Positions 27,154-35,668 of a stretch of 64,000 nt of DNA are shown piece after piece. The notes beneath the pieces were generated by a model. The model was not told where the DNA came from, made no database searches, and was given only the letters and a program-made list of their open reading frames with translations. Numbering within the stretch: the stretch's first letter is position 1; every line of letters starts with the position of its first letter. The translations under genes were made by a program, and so were the position numbers. The stretch is from [Bacteroides] pectinophilus (GTDB lineage Bacteria; Bacillota; Clostridia; Lachnospirales; Lachnospiraceae): NCBI GenBank assembly GCA_025146925.1, contig CP102260.1, positions 759,001 through 823,000 of the forward strand, in the 5' to 3' direction.

Positions 27154-28905
27154 ATGGACAGAACCACCGATAAGGAAATAAAAGCGGGGGCAGCCCCGGT
27201 ATCATTTAATGAGGTAGAAAAGTTGACAGAAGCGAAATATACGATTCAAAAGTATAAGAGAATTTTATTTTATGTGGTGATATGTGTGCTGCTTGCGGCA
27301 TTCATTTTGGGACAATATATTTACCCAAGTGAAAGGGAACCGGTCACGGAGGAAAGCATTACTTATACCGGAACCTTTTACCGGGTGCTGGCAGACGGAA
27401 CGGAAGAAGAGCTTCGGATTCCGGGTCGGTATAATGTGCCTGCCGGAGAGTCTCTTGTCATCCGGTCAGTGCTCCCACAGGATTATCATGAAAATACGAT
27501 CGCCATTAGGTCCTCTCTGGAGAATGTGCGCATTTACATCGGTGGGGAACTGAGGGCGGTGTATGATACGGAGAATACCAGACCTTTTGGGAAAAATTCT
27601 GCCAGTAGGTATGTGTTCTGCGAGACATCCGGCGAGGATGCGGGACAGGAAGTGCGGATAGAGCTGCAATGCTTTACGAAAAAGTATTCAGGTGTTGTCA
27701 ACAAGGTATATTGCGGGGATAAATCAGATATCTGGGCATATATGTTCCACTGCTATTTTATGGTAACTCTGATCGCCTGCGCCATGCTGTTTGCCGGATT
27801 GGTTGTGCTGATACTTAGTCTGGTGCTTGATATTATATATAAGACGAGATTTGATCTGGAGTACCTGGGATGGTGCATGCTCATGGGAGCAGTGTGGATG
27901 CTGGGAGAATCGAAGCTGCGCCAGCTGTTTGTTTCCAATGCTTCTATTCTGTCGAATATGTGCTTCTTCGTTGTGATGCTCTGCCCGGTTCCGATCATGT
28001 TCTATATTGACAGTGTGCAGCAGGGAAGGTACCGGAAGGTCTATCATGTGGCAGAGTGTATCACCTGTGTGAATTTTGTGATATGCACGGCCTTACAGCT
28101 ACTGAATATCGCAGATTTTATCTCGACAATGTTCTTGTCCCACCTAGTGATCGCAGGAACGTTCCTGACAATATTTATCACCATTTGCCTGGATATCATC
28201 AAGGGAACGGCGAAACATTACAAGCTTCCGCTGATCGGACTGGTAGTTGCCATGATTGCAGTCATGCTGGAGGTGACAGCGGTGTATCGAGTGGTGTCAC
28301 TGTCAGGGATCTTTATCGCAACCGGACTGGTGGTCCTGCTTGTCGCTACGCTGATCCATACAATGGACCGCATCCGCGAGCTGGAGCTGGCTAGGCAGAG
28401 AGAGGAAATGGAAAGCATGGATTATCTGACTGGTCTTCCTATGCGTCATAAGGGTGAAAAGCTGATCCTTGAGAAAATGCAGAAGCATGATGGCTGTCTT
28501 GGATTTGTCGATATGGATAATCTGAAGAAGATCAACGATGTTTATGGACATAAGGCGGGGGATTGTGCTCTCAGGCTGGTAGGAGCAATGCTCACAGAGT
28601 GCATGGAGAACGCAGTGGTCTGCCGGCTGGGAGGAGATGAATTCCTGTTCTATCTGCCGGAGGCATCAGAAGCAGAGATGAGCATGCAGATAAGAAAGCT
28701 GTTTGATAGCTTTGGTGCGGCAAAAAATGTCACGGCAGAGACTTCACCGGCATCCCTGTCCTGCGGTCTGTGCATGTGCAGACAGGGAGGAAACTTTGAA
28801 GAATATTATATAAAAGCGGATAAGGCGTTGTATTATGTCAAACAGAATGGTAAGAACAGTTACCGGTTTTATGAGGAGCTGGAGGAACAGCAGACGGATG
28901 CATAG
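27154..28905 (+). CDS. Membrane GGDEF diguanylate cyclase
   Basis: 583 residues. One helix near residue 40-60 leads to an extracytoplasmic beta-rich domain (about 65-205), then about seven membrane helices (205-410), like 7TMR-DISM receptors. The GGDEF domain follows: MDYLTGLPMR, FVDMDNLKKINDVYGHKAGD, and an intact CRLGGDEFLFYLP active site. The usual RxxD inhibition site five residues before GGDEF is absent (MENA), so product feedback is probably lost. It should make cyclic di-GMP in response to an external ligand. Confidence 0.9.
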   Translation: MDRTTDKEIKAGAAPVSFNEVEKLTEAKYTIQKYKRILFYVVICVLLAAFILGQYIYPSEREPVTEESITYTGTFYRVLADGTEEELRIPGRYNVPAGESLVIRSVLPQDYHENTIAIRSSLENVRIYIGGELRAVYDTENTRPFGKNSASRYVFCETSGEDAGQEVRIELQCFTKKYSGVVNKVYCGDKSDIWAYMFHCYFMVTLIACAMLFAGLVVLILSLVLDIIYKTRFDLEYLGWCMLMGAVWMLGESKLRQLFVSNASILSNMCFFVVMLCPVPIMFYIDSVQQGRYRKVYHVAECITCVNFVICTALQLLNIADFISTMFLSHLVIAGTFLTIFITICLDIIKGTAKHYKLPLIGLVVAMIAVMLEVTAVYRVVSLSGIFIATGLVVLLVATLIHTMDRIRELELARQREEMESMDYLTGLPMRHKGEKLILEKMQKHDGCLGFVDMDNLKKINDVYGHKAGDCALRLVGAMLTECMENAVVCRLGGDEFLFYLPEASEAEMSMQIRKLFDSFGAAKNVTAETSPASLSCGLCMCRQGGNFEEYYIKADKALYYVKQNGKNSYRFYEELEEQQTDA

Positions 28906-29754
28906 GCCAGAAAATTTCAAAAAAGGTGGAATGAAAATCCATTGTTTGCAAGGATTATTCATCTTGCAGATACCATTGATATTATAGGAAATAACACGGG
29001 ATCTGGAAATAACAGTTGGAATTTTATATGTCAGTACCTTTTAAAAAATAGGGATGGATTATTCGATTCAGAATGTGTGAATGCCTTTTTTCATGCATTC
29101 ACACATTCTGAATCTTTTATATGTTTAAGTGATAATTCTTTTGAAATGAAGCTATGGGAGATTATCCCAAGACAAAAACAGGTTTTTGATTGGAAAACGT
29201 GTAAAAATGTCGCAGATTTTTTGGCAAAGATTGTAGATTATAAATCTTCTTTTATAAGCAGACATTCTATAGAAGCGGCTGAAAAAGCAGCTTTTTTTGC
29301 TCAATATATCGGATATGATTCTATTAATGTGCAAAAAAATTATCTGGCTGGTGCACTGCATGATATTGGGAAGATGGCAGTAGGCAATGAAATTTTGGAA
29401 AAACCGGATAAGCTTACGGATGATGAATTTTCAAAAATGAAGAATCATGCTGGCTATACATACCTTATATTATCAGAGATTAATGATTTTGAAGAAATAC
29501 GAGACTGGGCAGCTTTCCATCATGAAAAATTAAATGGAAAAGGGTATCCTTTTGGAAAAACCGCAGCTGAGTTAAATGAGCCGGAACGTATTATGGCATG
29601 TATTGATATTTATCAGGCATTAACCGAGGACAGACCATATAAGAAAAGTTTATCGCACGAAAAAACGTGTGAGATGCTCGATGACATGGCGCAGAAAGGT
29701 TTTGTTGATTCTGATATTTTCAAGAAGATTAGGGAATGTTTTGGTGGAATCTAA
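28906..29754 (+). pseudogene. 5'-truncated HD-GYP-like gene, in frame after the GGDEF stop
   Basis: The frame runs straight on from the TAG at 28903-28905. It opens ARKFQKRWNENPLFARII, which looks like the middle of a double-HD protein, and then carries a full C-terminal HD domain: SRHSIEAAEKAAFFAQYIG, GALHDIGKMAVGNEILEKP, HAGYTYLILSEI, FHHEKLNGKGYPF and ACIDIYQALTEDRPY. The first half of the family's usual length is missing. No good ribosome site precedes the first possible start (TTG 28942). It may be a dead fragment, or produced by reinitiation or read-through. An active copy would hydrolyse cyclic di-GMP. Confidence 0.7.
29065..29114. repeat. Perfect 20-bp inverted repeat inside the HD-GYP-like frame
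   Basis: GATTCAGAATGTGTGAATGC (29065-29084) and its exact reverse complement (29095-29114) flank a 10-nt loop, then CTTTTAT follows. It encodes the near-symmetric SECVNAFFHAFTHSES. The shape is that of a terminator or a foldback duplication. Confidence 0.9.
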
Positions 29755-29926
29755 CATTAAAAGCGAGAAAATATAGGAAATTCATGAGAAATGCATTTGC
29801 CTATTATGAATAGTATTGAACAGGTTCATAAAACAAATAAAACTGAAAAATAGATTATCATTATACACCTGCAGGTGGTTATAGAAGGAGTGGTAGCATA
29901 GAAAAAAACTTCCAGAAATATTCAAG

Positions 29927-30211
29927 GTGATTGCAATACAAATGATGGATGTTTCTTTAACTGGATCGGCGATTAGTGATGCCATAAAATCAAAATATGC
30001 TTCAATAATAGGCTGCATGGTGTATTTTAATGATTCACAACAGATAAAAGTAATATTAAGTCAGTTGCGAGCTTTAGGCTTGATATATTCTTCTTGGAGT
30101 GAAAATGCAGGAAAGCTATATTGTGGATTAACCATAAGGGGAAGAAGATATAGGGACGAAATGATTGTTGTGAAAGAAAATATGATGATTGTGGACAATA
30201 CTGAAGAATAG
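29927..30211 (+). CDS. Small winged-helix-like protein, possibly damaged start
   Basis: 94 residues from GTG 29927. The GSAISDAIKSKYASIIGC and QIKVILSQLRALGLIY segments look like helices of a winged-helix DNA-binding fold, but I do not recognise the family. The frame opens earlier (..KLPEIFKVIAIQ) and a good AGAAGGAG site lies at 29883-29890, yet no ATG follows it; an ATA stands there in another frame. The gene may therefore have a lost start. Positions 29755-29926 hold nothing else that I recognise. Confidence 0.45.
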   Translation: MIAIQMMDVSLTGSAISDAIKSKYASIIGCMVYFNDSQQIKVILSQLRALGLIYSSWSENAGKLYCGLTIRGRRYRDEMIVVKENMMIVDNTEE

Positions 30212-30306
30212 TAATATATGAGCGTTACTCAGATATGAATATAGAATATTATGAAAGGAGACAGGAGTACATTGCAGAAATCAAAACGAATACGGGCAGT
30301 CATTTA

Positions 30307-30341
30307 GGCGGTGTTATCCAATAAAACGGAAGCACCGCTTT
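30307..30341. terminator. Hairpin before the DUF3847 gene
   Basis: GGCGGTGTT pairs with AAGCACCGC around a 17-nt loop, and TTTTCTGTTTT follows. It lies after a tiny possible leader frame (TTG 30272 to TAG 30306) and before the DUF3847 gene, so it may attenuate that gene. Confidence 0.55.
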
Positions 30342-30386
30342 TCTGTTTTACCGACAAAAAATATAAAAAGGCAGAGGTAATGAAAG

Positions 30387-30719
30387 ATGAATTTAGAAAA
30401 TAAAATCGAAGCACAGCGGAAACGCATGGAACAGGAAAAGAACAAGCTGGATATTCTGATGAAAAAGGCAAAGATGGAGCAGAGGAAAGCAGATAACCAC
30501 AAAAAGATTGTGGTGGGTGCAAACTTTGAAACATTCCTTAATGAGCCGAGGAGATACAGCGAAGAACAGACCAGACGGATTATGCAGGTGGCATTTGCCA
30601 CAAGAGAGGTCAAGAACTGCATGGAGCAGATTGAACGAGAGCATGCAAGGACGGAGGAGAAAATGCCGGATACGGCGATAAATGAGGAAGCAGACGAGGG
30701 CGAAAACGAAGAAGAATAG
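30387..30719 (+). CDS. DUF3847-like protein of a conjugative element
   Basis: 110 highly charged residues. It begins MNLENKIEAQRKRMEQEKNK, forms a coiled coil, and contains KADNHKKIVVGANFET and RRIMQVAFATREVK, as in DUF3847 proteins encoded just before MobA/MobL relaxases in clostridial elements. Known biology: likely an accessory mobilisation factor. Its neighbour downstream is a relaxase start, as expected. It marks the left side of decayed element A. Confidence 0.75.
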   Translation: MNLENKIEAQRKRMEQEKNKLDILMKKAKMEQRKADNHKKIVVGANFETFLNEPRRYSEEQTRRIMQVAFATREVKNCMEQIEREHARTEEKMPDTAINEEADEGENEEE

Positions 30720-30745
30720 GGAATGTGCAGCGTTGTAGACAATTT

Positions 30746-30933
30746 CCTCAACTTTGTTGAGGGCGCACAGATACACCACCCTTTGGGGCGGTGCTGTGCG
30801 TTCTCCAAAGGCTCTTGCAGAGGGCAGTCGGCTACTTCGTATCCGATAACAGGGTGCAGGCACCTTGTTGAACTAAAGGCAAGCCTTTTGTTATAAGGGA
30901 GCTACACTCCCTTCGGCGGTAAAAAGAACCGCC
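30746..30933. other. Hairpin-rich noncoding stretch before mobL, candidate oriT
   Basis: Between the DUF3847 gene and the relaxase start (30720-31039) there is no gene but a series of stems: CCTCAACTTTGTTGAGG (30746-30762), CACCACC..GGCGGTG (30774-30793), AAGGGAGCTACACTCCCTT (30895-30913) and GGCGGTAAAAAGAACCGCC (30915-30933). Transfer origins often lie here in such elements. No nick site could be identified, so this is only a candidate. Confidence 0.35.
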
Positions 30934-31039
30934 TACCCTAGTGAACTTTGCGTTCAGATGAAATCACAAAAAGACGTGCTTTCATCTGCCCACAAAGACT
31001 ACCGGTGCAACCCGCTACGTTGTGGGAAAGGATAGGACA

Positions 31040-31183
31040 GTGAAGAACGGAACGATTAGCAGCAGGGCATCCATAGTCCAGCGGAGCAAAGGACAGTCTG
31101 CGGTTGAGCAGTCAGCCTATATCAGCAGGACATCGCTTTACAGTGATTATTATGGCATGACCTATAACAGAAAAAGCAGATGA
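31040..31183 (+). pseudogene. MobA/MobL relaxase, N-terminal remnant
   Basis: 47 residues from GTG 31040: KNGTISSRASIVQRSKGQSA then VEQSAYISRTSLYSDYYGM and TYNRKSR, the start of a MobA/MobL-type relaxase with its first tyrosine region. After about 45 residues it runs directly into the 3' end of a topoisomerase gene and stops. An internal deletion has removed the rest of the relaxase and whatever lay between. Confidence 0.75.
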
Positions 31184-31710
31184 TACTGACAGAGGACGGA
31201 ATAAAGCTGATTACGGTGCTTCCTGATGTGGTAAAGTCTCCGAAACTCACCGCTGATTGGGAAAATGCCCTTACCCTTGTGGCAAAGGGAGAGTATTCCA
31301 AGGAAGAGTTTATGGATGGCATTGCGGATATGGTAACAGACCTTGTGCAGACCTATCACAGCATTAGTGACGAACAGAAATTCATGTTTGGAGGGAACCA
31401 GAACGGACAGGAAGCCCTTGGAAAATGCCCGAAATGTGGCGGGGATGTAGTAAAAGGAAAATATGGAGCTTACTGCAAAAATAAATGTGGTATGAATGTT
31501 GGAAAAGCTATGGGAACAGTCCTTTCCGATACGCAGATCAAGAGTATGCTGGAGGGGAAAAAGACTTTCGTCAAAGGATTAAAGGTAAAGAAAGGAAGCT
31601 ATGATGCCTACCTTAACCCGGAAGAAATTGAGGATTATTCCTATACCAAAGATGGAAAGGAAATCAAAGGCTCACAGTATAAGGTCAAGCTGGAATTTCT
31701 GAAAAAGTAA
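31180..31710 (+). pseudogene. topB: DNA topoisomerase III, C-terminal remnant
   Basis: 176 residues matching the C-terminal third of TopB-like topoisomerases of conjugative elements: TEDGIKLITVLPDVVKSPKL, TADWENALTLVAKGEY, then a four-cysteine zinc ribbon (CPKCGG..CKNKCGM). The active-site tyrosine domain is absent. Its first codons overlap the TGA that ends the MobL fragment, showing the exact fusion point. Not expected to be active. Confidence 0.8.
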
Positions 31711-31764
31711 AATGAGAATTATATTTGCTTTAATATTTTCAGAAAAATAGAGAAGAACATACAA

Positions 31765-31792
31765 TTCAATTTTGGTGGAATTATGGTATAAT
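31765..31792 (+). promoter_or_regulatory. Promoter of the helicase-nuclease gene
   Basis: TTCAAT at 31765-31770 and an extended -10 (TGGTATAAT, TATAAT at 31787-31792). The transcript would start with the inverted repeat AAGAATATATTATATTCTT, a possible operator or 5' hairpin. Confidence 0.6.
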
Positions 31793-31846
31793 ATGTAAGA
31801 AGAATATATTATATTCTTCATAAAAATATGAAGGGAGATGGCAAAA

Positions 31847-34381
31847 ATGATTGATTTCAAGAAAAAACTTAATTCTGCCAAAATAGAAAGAAAAACAGAG
31901 CCTTGTGAATTATATTCTACATTAGATAGAAAAAGTGTTGCCGGTCCGTTACGCCCCGCTCAAGAGTATATTTTAAGTCAATGGTATACAAACCATCGTG
32001 ATGATAGAGATTTAGTTATAAAATTGCATACAGGAGAGGGTAAAACATTAATAGGTTTGTTATTATTACAATCTATGATTAATTCTAAAAAAGGACCATG
32101 TTTATATATTTGTCCAAATGTATACTTAACTGCTCAGGTATGTGCAGAAGCAGAAAAATTTGGTATACCATATTGTGAGATAGGGAACGATAATCAAATC
32201 CCAGATGAATTTGTATGTGGTGAAAAAATTCTTATAACTCATGCATATAAGGTTTTTAATGGTAAATCAATTTTTGGAATAGGTAATAATTTTATTGATG
32301 TTGACACAGTAATATTAGATGATTCACATGCATGTATTGATGTAATAAAAGATTCTCAGACTATCAGTATAAAAAAAAGTGATTCGGACTATGTCTATCA
32401 AAAAATAGTATCATTATTTTCAGATGAATTGGTAGACCAAGGAGAGGGAAGCTTTTTAGATATAAAAAATGGTGATTATGATACATTTATGCCTATTCCG
32501 TATTGGAGTTGGTATGATAAAAAAACAGAGATGCTAAAAATACTGTCAGAAGTAAATGATATACCATCAATACAGTTTGTATGGCCTTTAATGAGAGATA
32601 GAATTAAAGATTACAGTTGCTATATTTCCGGAAATGAAATTGAAATAGTTCCTTACAACGCTAGCGTTGATGTATTCGGGTCATTTTCAAAGGCAAAACA
32701 TAGGGTTTTGATGTCTGCAACAACACAGGATGATGCTTTTTTTGTTAAAGGGCTTTCATTTAGTACAAGTGCTGTAAAATGTCCATTGATGTTCAAGAAA
32801 CAAAAATGGTCTGGAGAGAAAATGGTAATAATCCCATCATTGATAGATGAGAATTGTGATAGAGATTTGGTGGTAACGGATTTTGCAAGAATGGAAAATA
32901 AAAAATTCGGTATGGTATCACTGGTTCCTAACACTAGAAAAGCGAAACAGTATAGTAATTTGGGAGCTATTTGTGCGGATAAAAATAATATCTTTGATGT
33001 AATAGAATCCCTCAAAAAGAGAGAATTTAAAAGGCTTGTTGTTATTAATAATAGATATGATGGAATAGATTTGCCAGATGAAAGTTGCAGAGTATTGATA
33101 ATGGATTCTATGCCATATTTTAATAGTTTATCTGATAAATATGAAAAGAAGTGTCGGCCAAATAGTGAAATAATTAACAAAAAAATAGCGCAAAAAATTG
33201 AGCAAGGTTTGGGCAGAGGGGTTAGAGGAGAAAAGGACTATTGTGCTATTTTAATAATTGGTTCAGATCTTGTAAAATTTATGAGAAGTGTTACAACAAA
33301 AAAATATTTCTCATTGCAGACGCAAAAACAAATAGATATTGGACTTGAGATTGTTAAAATGGCGAGTGAAGATTCGAATCAAACCGAATCTACTATGAAG
33401 CCAATTATTTCATTGATAAAACAGATGTTGTCTAGAGATGAAGGATGGAAAGAGTATTATAATGACGAAATGCAATCGATTGAAGAAGAAGAAAATGAGT
33501 CTAGTATATATGATCAATTATTAGAAGAGTCTATTATAGAGAAAATGTATAGTGTAGAAGAGTATGAAAAGGCTTCTTCTGCAATGCAAAAATTTATTGG
33601 TAAATATGTAGTGGATCCATTAGAAAAAGGATGGTATTTGCAGCAACTTGCTCGTTATTATTATCCGATTAGGAAGGAGGAATCTATTAAAATTCAAAAA
33701 GCAGCGTTTCAATCAAATCCTCAATTATTGAAACCTAAAACAGGAGTTGAATATACCAAGGTATCATTTATTAATGAGAATAGAATTAATAGGATTTCTC
33801 AATATTTGAAACGGTATAAGAGCTATAATGAATTAATGCTGGCAGTTAATGAAATATTGGATAATTTATCATTCGGAATTGAAGCCGATAAATTTGAATC
33901 TGCGCTCAAGCAAATTGGTGATTTACTGGGATTTGTGAGTCAGCGTCCAGATACAGAAATTCGTAAAGGACCAGATAATTTATGGTGTGGAACTAACGAT
34001 GAATATGCTTTTTTTGAATGTAAAAGTGAAGTAGAGGAAACTAGGCAAGAAATAAGTAAACATGAAGCTGGACAAATGAATAATCATTGTGCATGGTTTG
34101 AGACAGAATATGGTGATAATGTATTAGTAAATAGATATTTATTGATTCCAACAAAAGATTTGTCGTATTATGGTGATTTTACGCATGAAGTTAGAATCAT
34201 TAGGAGAGGAAAGCTGAAAAATTTTAAGGAGTCTATAAAAAGGTTTATTAAAGAATTAAAACCATATAACTTATATGATATTTCAAATGAAAAACTTCAA
34301 AATTTAATTGATTTACATCACTTAAATTTGAAAGATATAAGGGAGTTATATTCAGAAGAATACTATCATAGAACAAAATAA
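31847..34381 (+). CDS. Helicase-nuclease fusion, putative phage-defence protein
   Basis: 844 residues. The N-terminal half is an SF2 helicase: LRPAQEYILSQWY, Walker A HTGEGKT, motif II VILDDSHAC (DDSH in place of DEAH), motif III-like LMSATTQDDAF, and a DinG/XPD-style motif VI QGLGRGVRGEKD. The C-terminal part (about 670-800) reads FESALKQIGDLLGF, GPDNLW and AFFECKS, the E / PD / ExK pattern of a restriction-type nuclease. It stands alone with its own promoter and terminator inside a decayed element. Start at ATG 31847, nine bases after GGGAG; ATG 31838 is too close. Function in defence is inferred from architecture and place. Confidence 0.75.
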   Translation: MIDFKKKLNSAKIERKTEPCELYSTLDRKSVAGPLRPAQEYILSQWYTNHRDDRDLVIKLHTGEGKTLIGLLLLQSMINSKKGPCLYICPNVYLTAQVCAEAEKFGIPYCEIGNDNQIPDEFVCGEKILITHAYKVFNGKSIFGIGNNFIDVDTVILDDSHACIDVIKDSQTISIKKSDSDYVYQKIVSLFSDELVDQGEGSFLDIKNGDYDTFMPIPYWSWYDKKTEMLKILSEVNDIPSIQFVWPLMRDRIKDYSCYISGNEIEIVPYNASVDVFGSFSKAKHRVLMSATTQDDAFFVKGLSFSTSAVKCPLMFKKQKWSGEKMVIIPSLIDENCDRDLVVTDFARMENKKFGMVSLVPNTRKAKQYSNLGAICADKNNIFDVIESLKKREFKRLVVINNRYDGIDLPDESCRVLIMDSMPYFNSLSDKYEKKCRPNSEIINKKIAQKIEQGLGRGVRGEKDYCAILIIGSDLVKFMRSVTTKKYFSLQTQKQIDIGLEIVKMASEDSNQTESTMKPIISLIKQMLSRDEGWKEYYNDEMQSIEEEENESSIYDQLLEESIIEKMYSVEEYEKASSAMQKFIGKYVVDPLEKGWYLQQLARYYYPIRKEESIKIQKAAFQSNPQLLKPKTGVEYTKVSFINENRINRISQYLKRYKSYNELMLAVNEILDNLSFGIEADKFESALKQIGDLLGFVSQRPDTEIRKGPDNLWCGTNDEYAFFECKSEVEETRQEISKHEAGQMNNHCAWFETEYGDNVLVNRYLLIPTKDLSYYGDFTHEVRIIRRGKLKNFKESIKRFIKELKPYNLYDISNEKLQNLIDLHHLNLKDIRELYSEEYYHRTK

Positions 34382-34408
34382 TATTGTTACATACAAAATT
34401 ATTATTTA

Positions 34409-34443
34409 ATACCTGTAATTCAGAGATGGATTGCAGGTATTTT
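34409..34443 (+). terminator. Terminator of the helicase-nuclease gene
   Basis: ATACCTG (34409-34415) pairs with CAGGTAT (34434-34440), then TTTT. Confidence 0.75.
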
Positions 34444-34484
34444 TATGCTTATAAAGATATAAATAAAAGAAAGGTGTTTTTCGC

Positions 34485-35351
34485 GTGAGAAAATATGATT
34501 TTATATCTGCTCTAGCACAAGAGACTGCTACAGAAGTAGTCAAAAACCGTGACGAGTGGATGAAGTATCTGACCACGGCTGCAAGGTTGTATAAATATCC
34601 CTTTAACGAGCAGATGTTAATATACGCCCAAAGACCTGATGCAACAGCCTGTGCTTTGCTTGAAACGTGGAATGAAAAGATGAATTGCTGGGTCAACCGT
34701 GGAGCGAAAGGAATTGCCCTGATTGATACGGACAGCGAACGTCCGAGATTAAAATACGTCTTTGATGTATCTGATGTGCATAAGGCAAGAAGAATCGGGC
34801 GTGATCCATATCTGTGGGAACTTAAGGAGGAACATAAGGCTCCTGTGCTTGCACAGCTTGAAAAGACTTATGGTGCAACCGATGTAAATATGCCTTTTGA
34901 AGAGAGGATTATGGAGATAGCTGACAGGATTGCACAGGATTATTATGAGGAACTTTTACCGGAGCTTAACTATGTGAAAGAGGGAAGTTTCCTTTATGAT
35001 CTGGATGAACTGAATCTTGGAATCAGGTTGAGGGAAACGCTGGCTTGTATTGCTGATAATGCCTATGTAATAGGAAAATTTGGCAGGGCAATGAAATACA
35101 GCATGATGAAAACTTTTGCGTTCAAGTACAAGACAAAAGTACCCAAAATTAAAAAGAAATATGTAAAGAATGGAGATTTTACTGTTAGTTATGAAACAAA
35201 GCAGGGTTTGAAAACTTCTGTATTTTATAATCAAGGCTATGGTAAAAGAGACAGCTCTGTTGCTGGGCAGGTGGAATTATTACCACAATATAAGAGATAT
35301 GACAGACCAAATAGCCTTGCAAGAAAATTGAATGTAAATGCTACTATTTAA
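34485..35351 (+). pseudogene. LtrC/SNF2-type element helicase, N-terminal remnant
   Basis: 288 residues from GTG 34485. The opening (EWMKYLTTAARLYKYPFNEQ, then MLIYAQRPDATACA, WVNRGAKGIALIDTD, YVFDVSDVHKARRIGRDPYL) is that of the very large DNA methylase/SNF2 helicase proteins of clostridial conjugative elements, usually over 2000 residues. Here the frame ends soon after, with a lysine-rich tail unlike that family, just before an IS21 fragment. It is a truncated leftover of element A. Confidence 0.75.
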
Positions 35352-35426
35352 ATGTAAAAAAAGTGGAAAATAAAAATGTACAATCCCACTTGTGATTGAT
35401 ACCATTTCCATGGGAGGATTTTCACC

Positions 35427-35618
35427 ATGGATAAAGGATTAATCACTCAGCTTCAGATACTAAAGTTGAGCAATATAAAACCAAACTTTTCAGAACTGGC
35501 TCGTCTGTACGACCTGGATCGTAGGACTGTCAAAAGGTATTATATGGAAGATAGGAAACGCTCTGGCTTAGGCTGGGGCGTTTTTTTGAGTGGAAAAGAA
35601 GTGAAAATGACGATATAA
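35427..35618 (+). pseudogene. istA: IS21 transposase IstA, N-terminal remnant
   Basis: The first 45 residues (MDKGLITQLQILKLSNIKPN, then FSELARLYDLDRRTVKRYY) are the helix-turn-helix start of IstA. At about 35545 the sequence switches to a copy of the region that follows the integrase gene at 47308, so the transposase is cut off. The left IS21 end lies around 35352-35400. The junction shows a deletion that joined IS21 to the right end of an integrative element. Confidence 0.75.
35542..35590 (+). terminator. Integrase-end terminator, copy 1
   Basis: ATATGGAAGATAGGAAACGC then TCTGGCTTAGGCTGGGGCGT and a T run. It closely matches 47308-47352, which directly follows the integrase gene of element B. 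Here the integrase itself is gone, but the terminator and the downstream cargo remain. Confidence 0.7.
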
Positions 35619-35668
35619 TATGTGTATATATTATGTAGAGTTGTCGATACAATAAGTGAAGGGGAAAT

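Noticed and set aside
30720-31039. Reverse frames of 156 and 164 codons across the DUF3847 gene and oriT-like region
   Set aside because: They are antisense to a recognised gene, rich in C, F and L, and have no ribosome site or family match.
31180-31710. Complete gene for a zinc-ribbon protein
   Set aside because: The sequence equals the C-terminal part of topoisomerase III and its apparent start is an artefact of the deletion joint.
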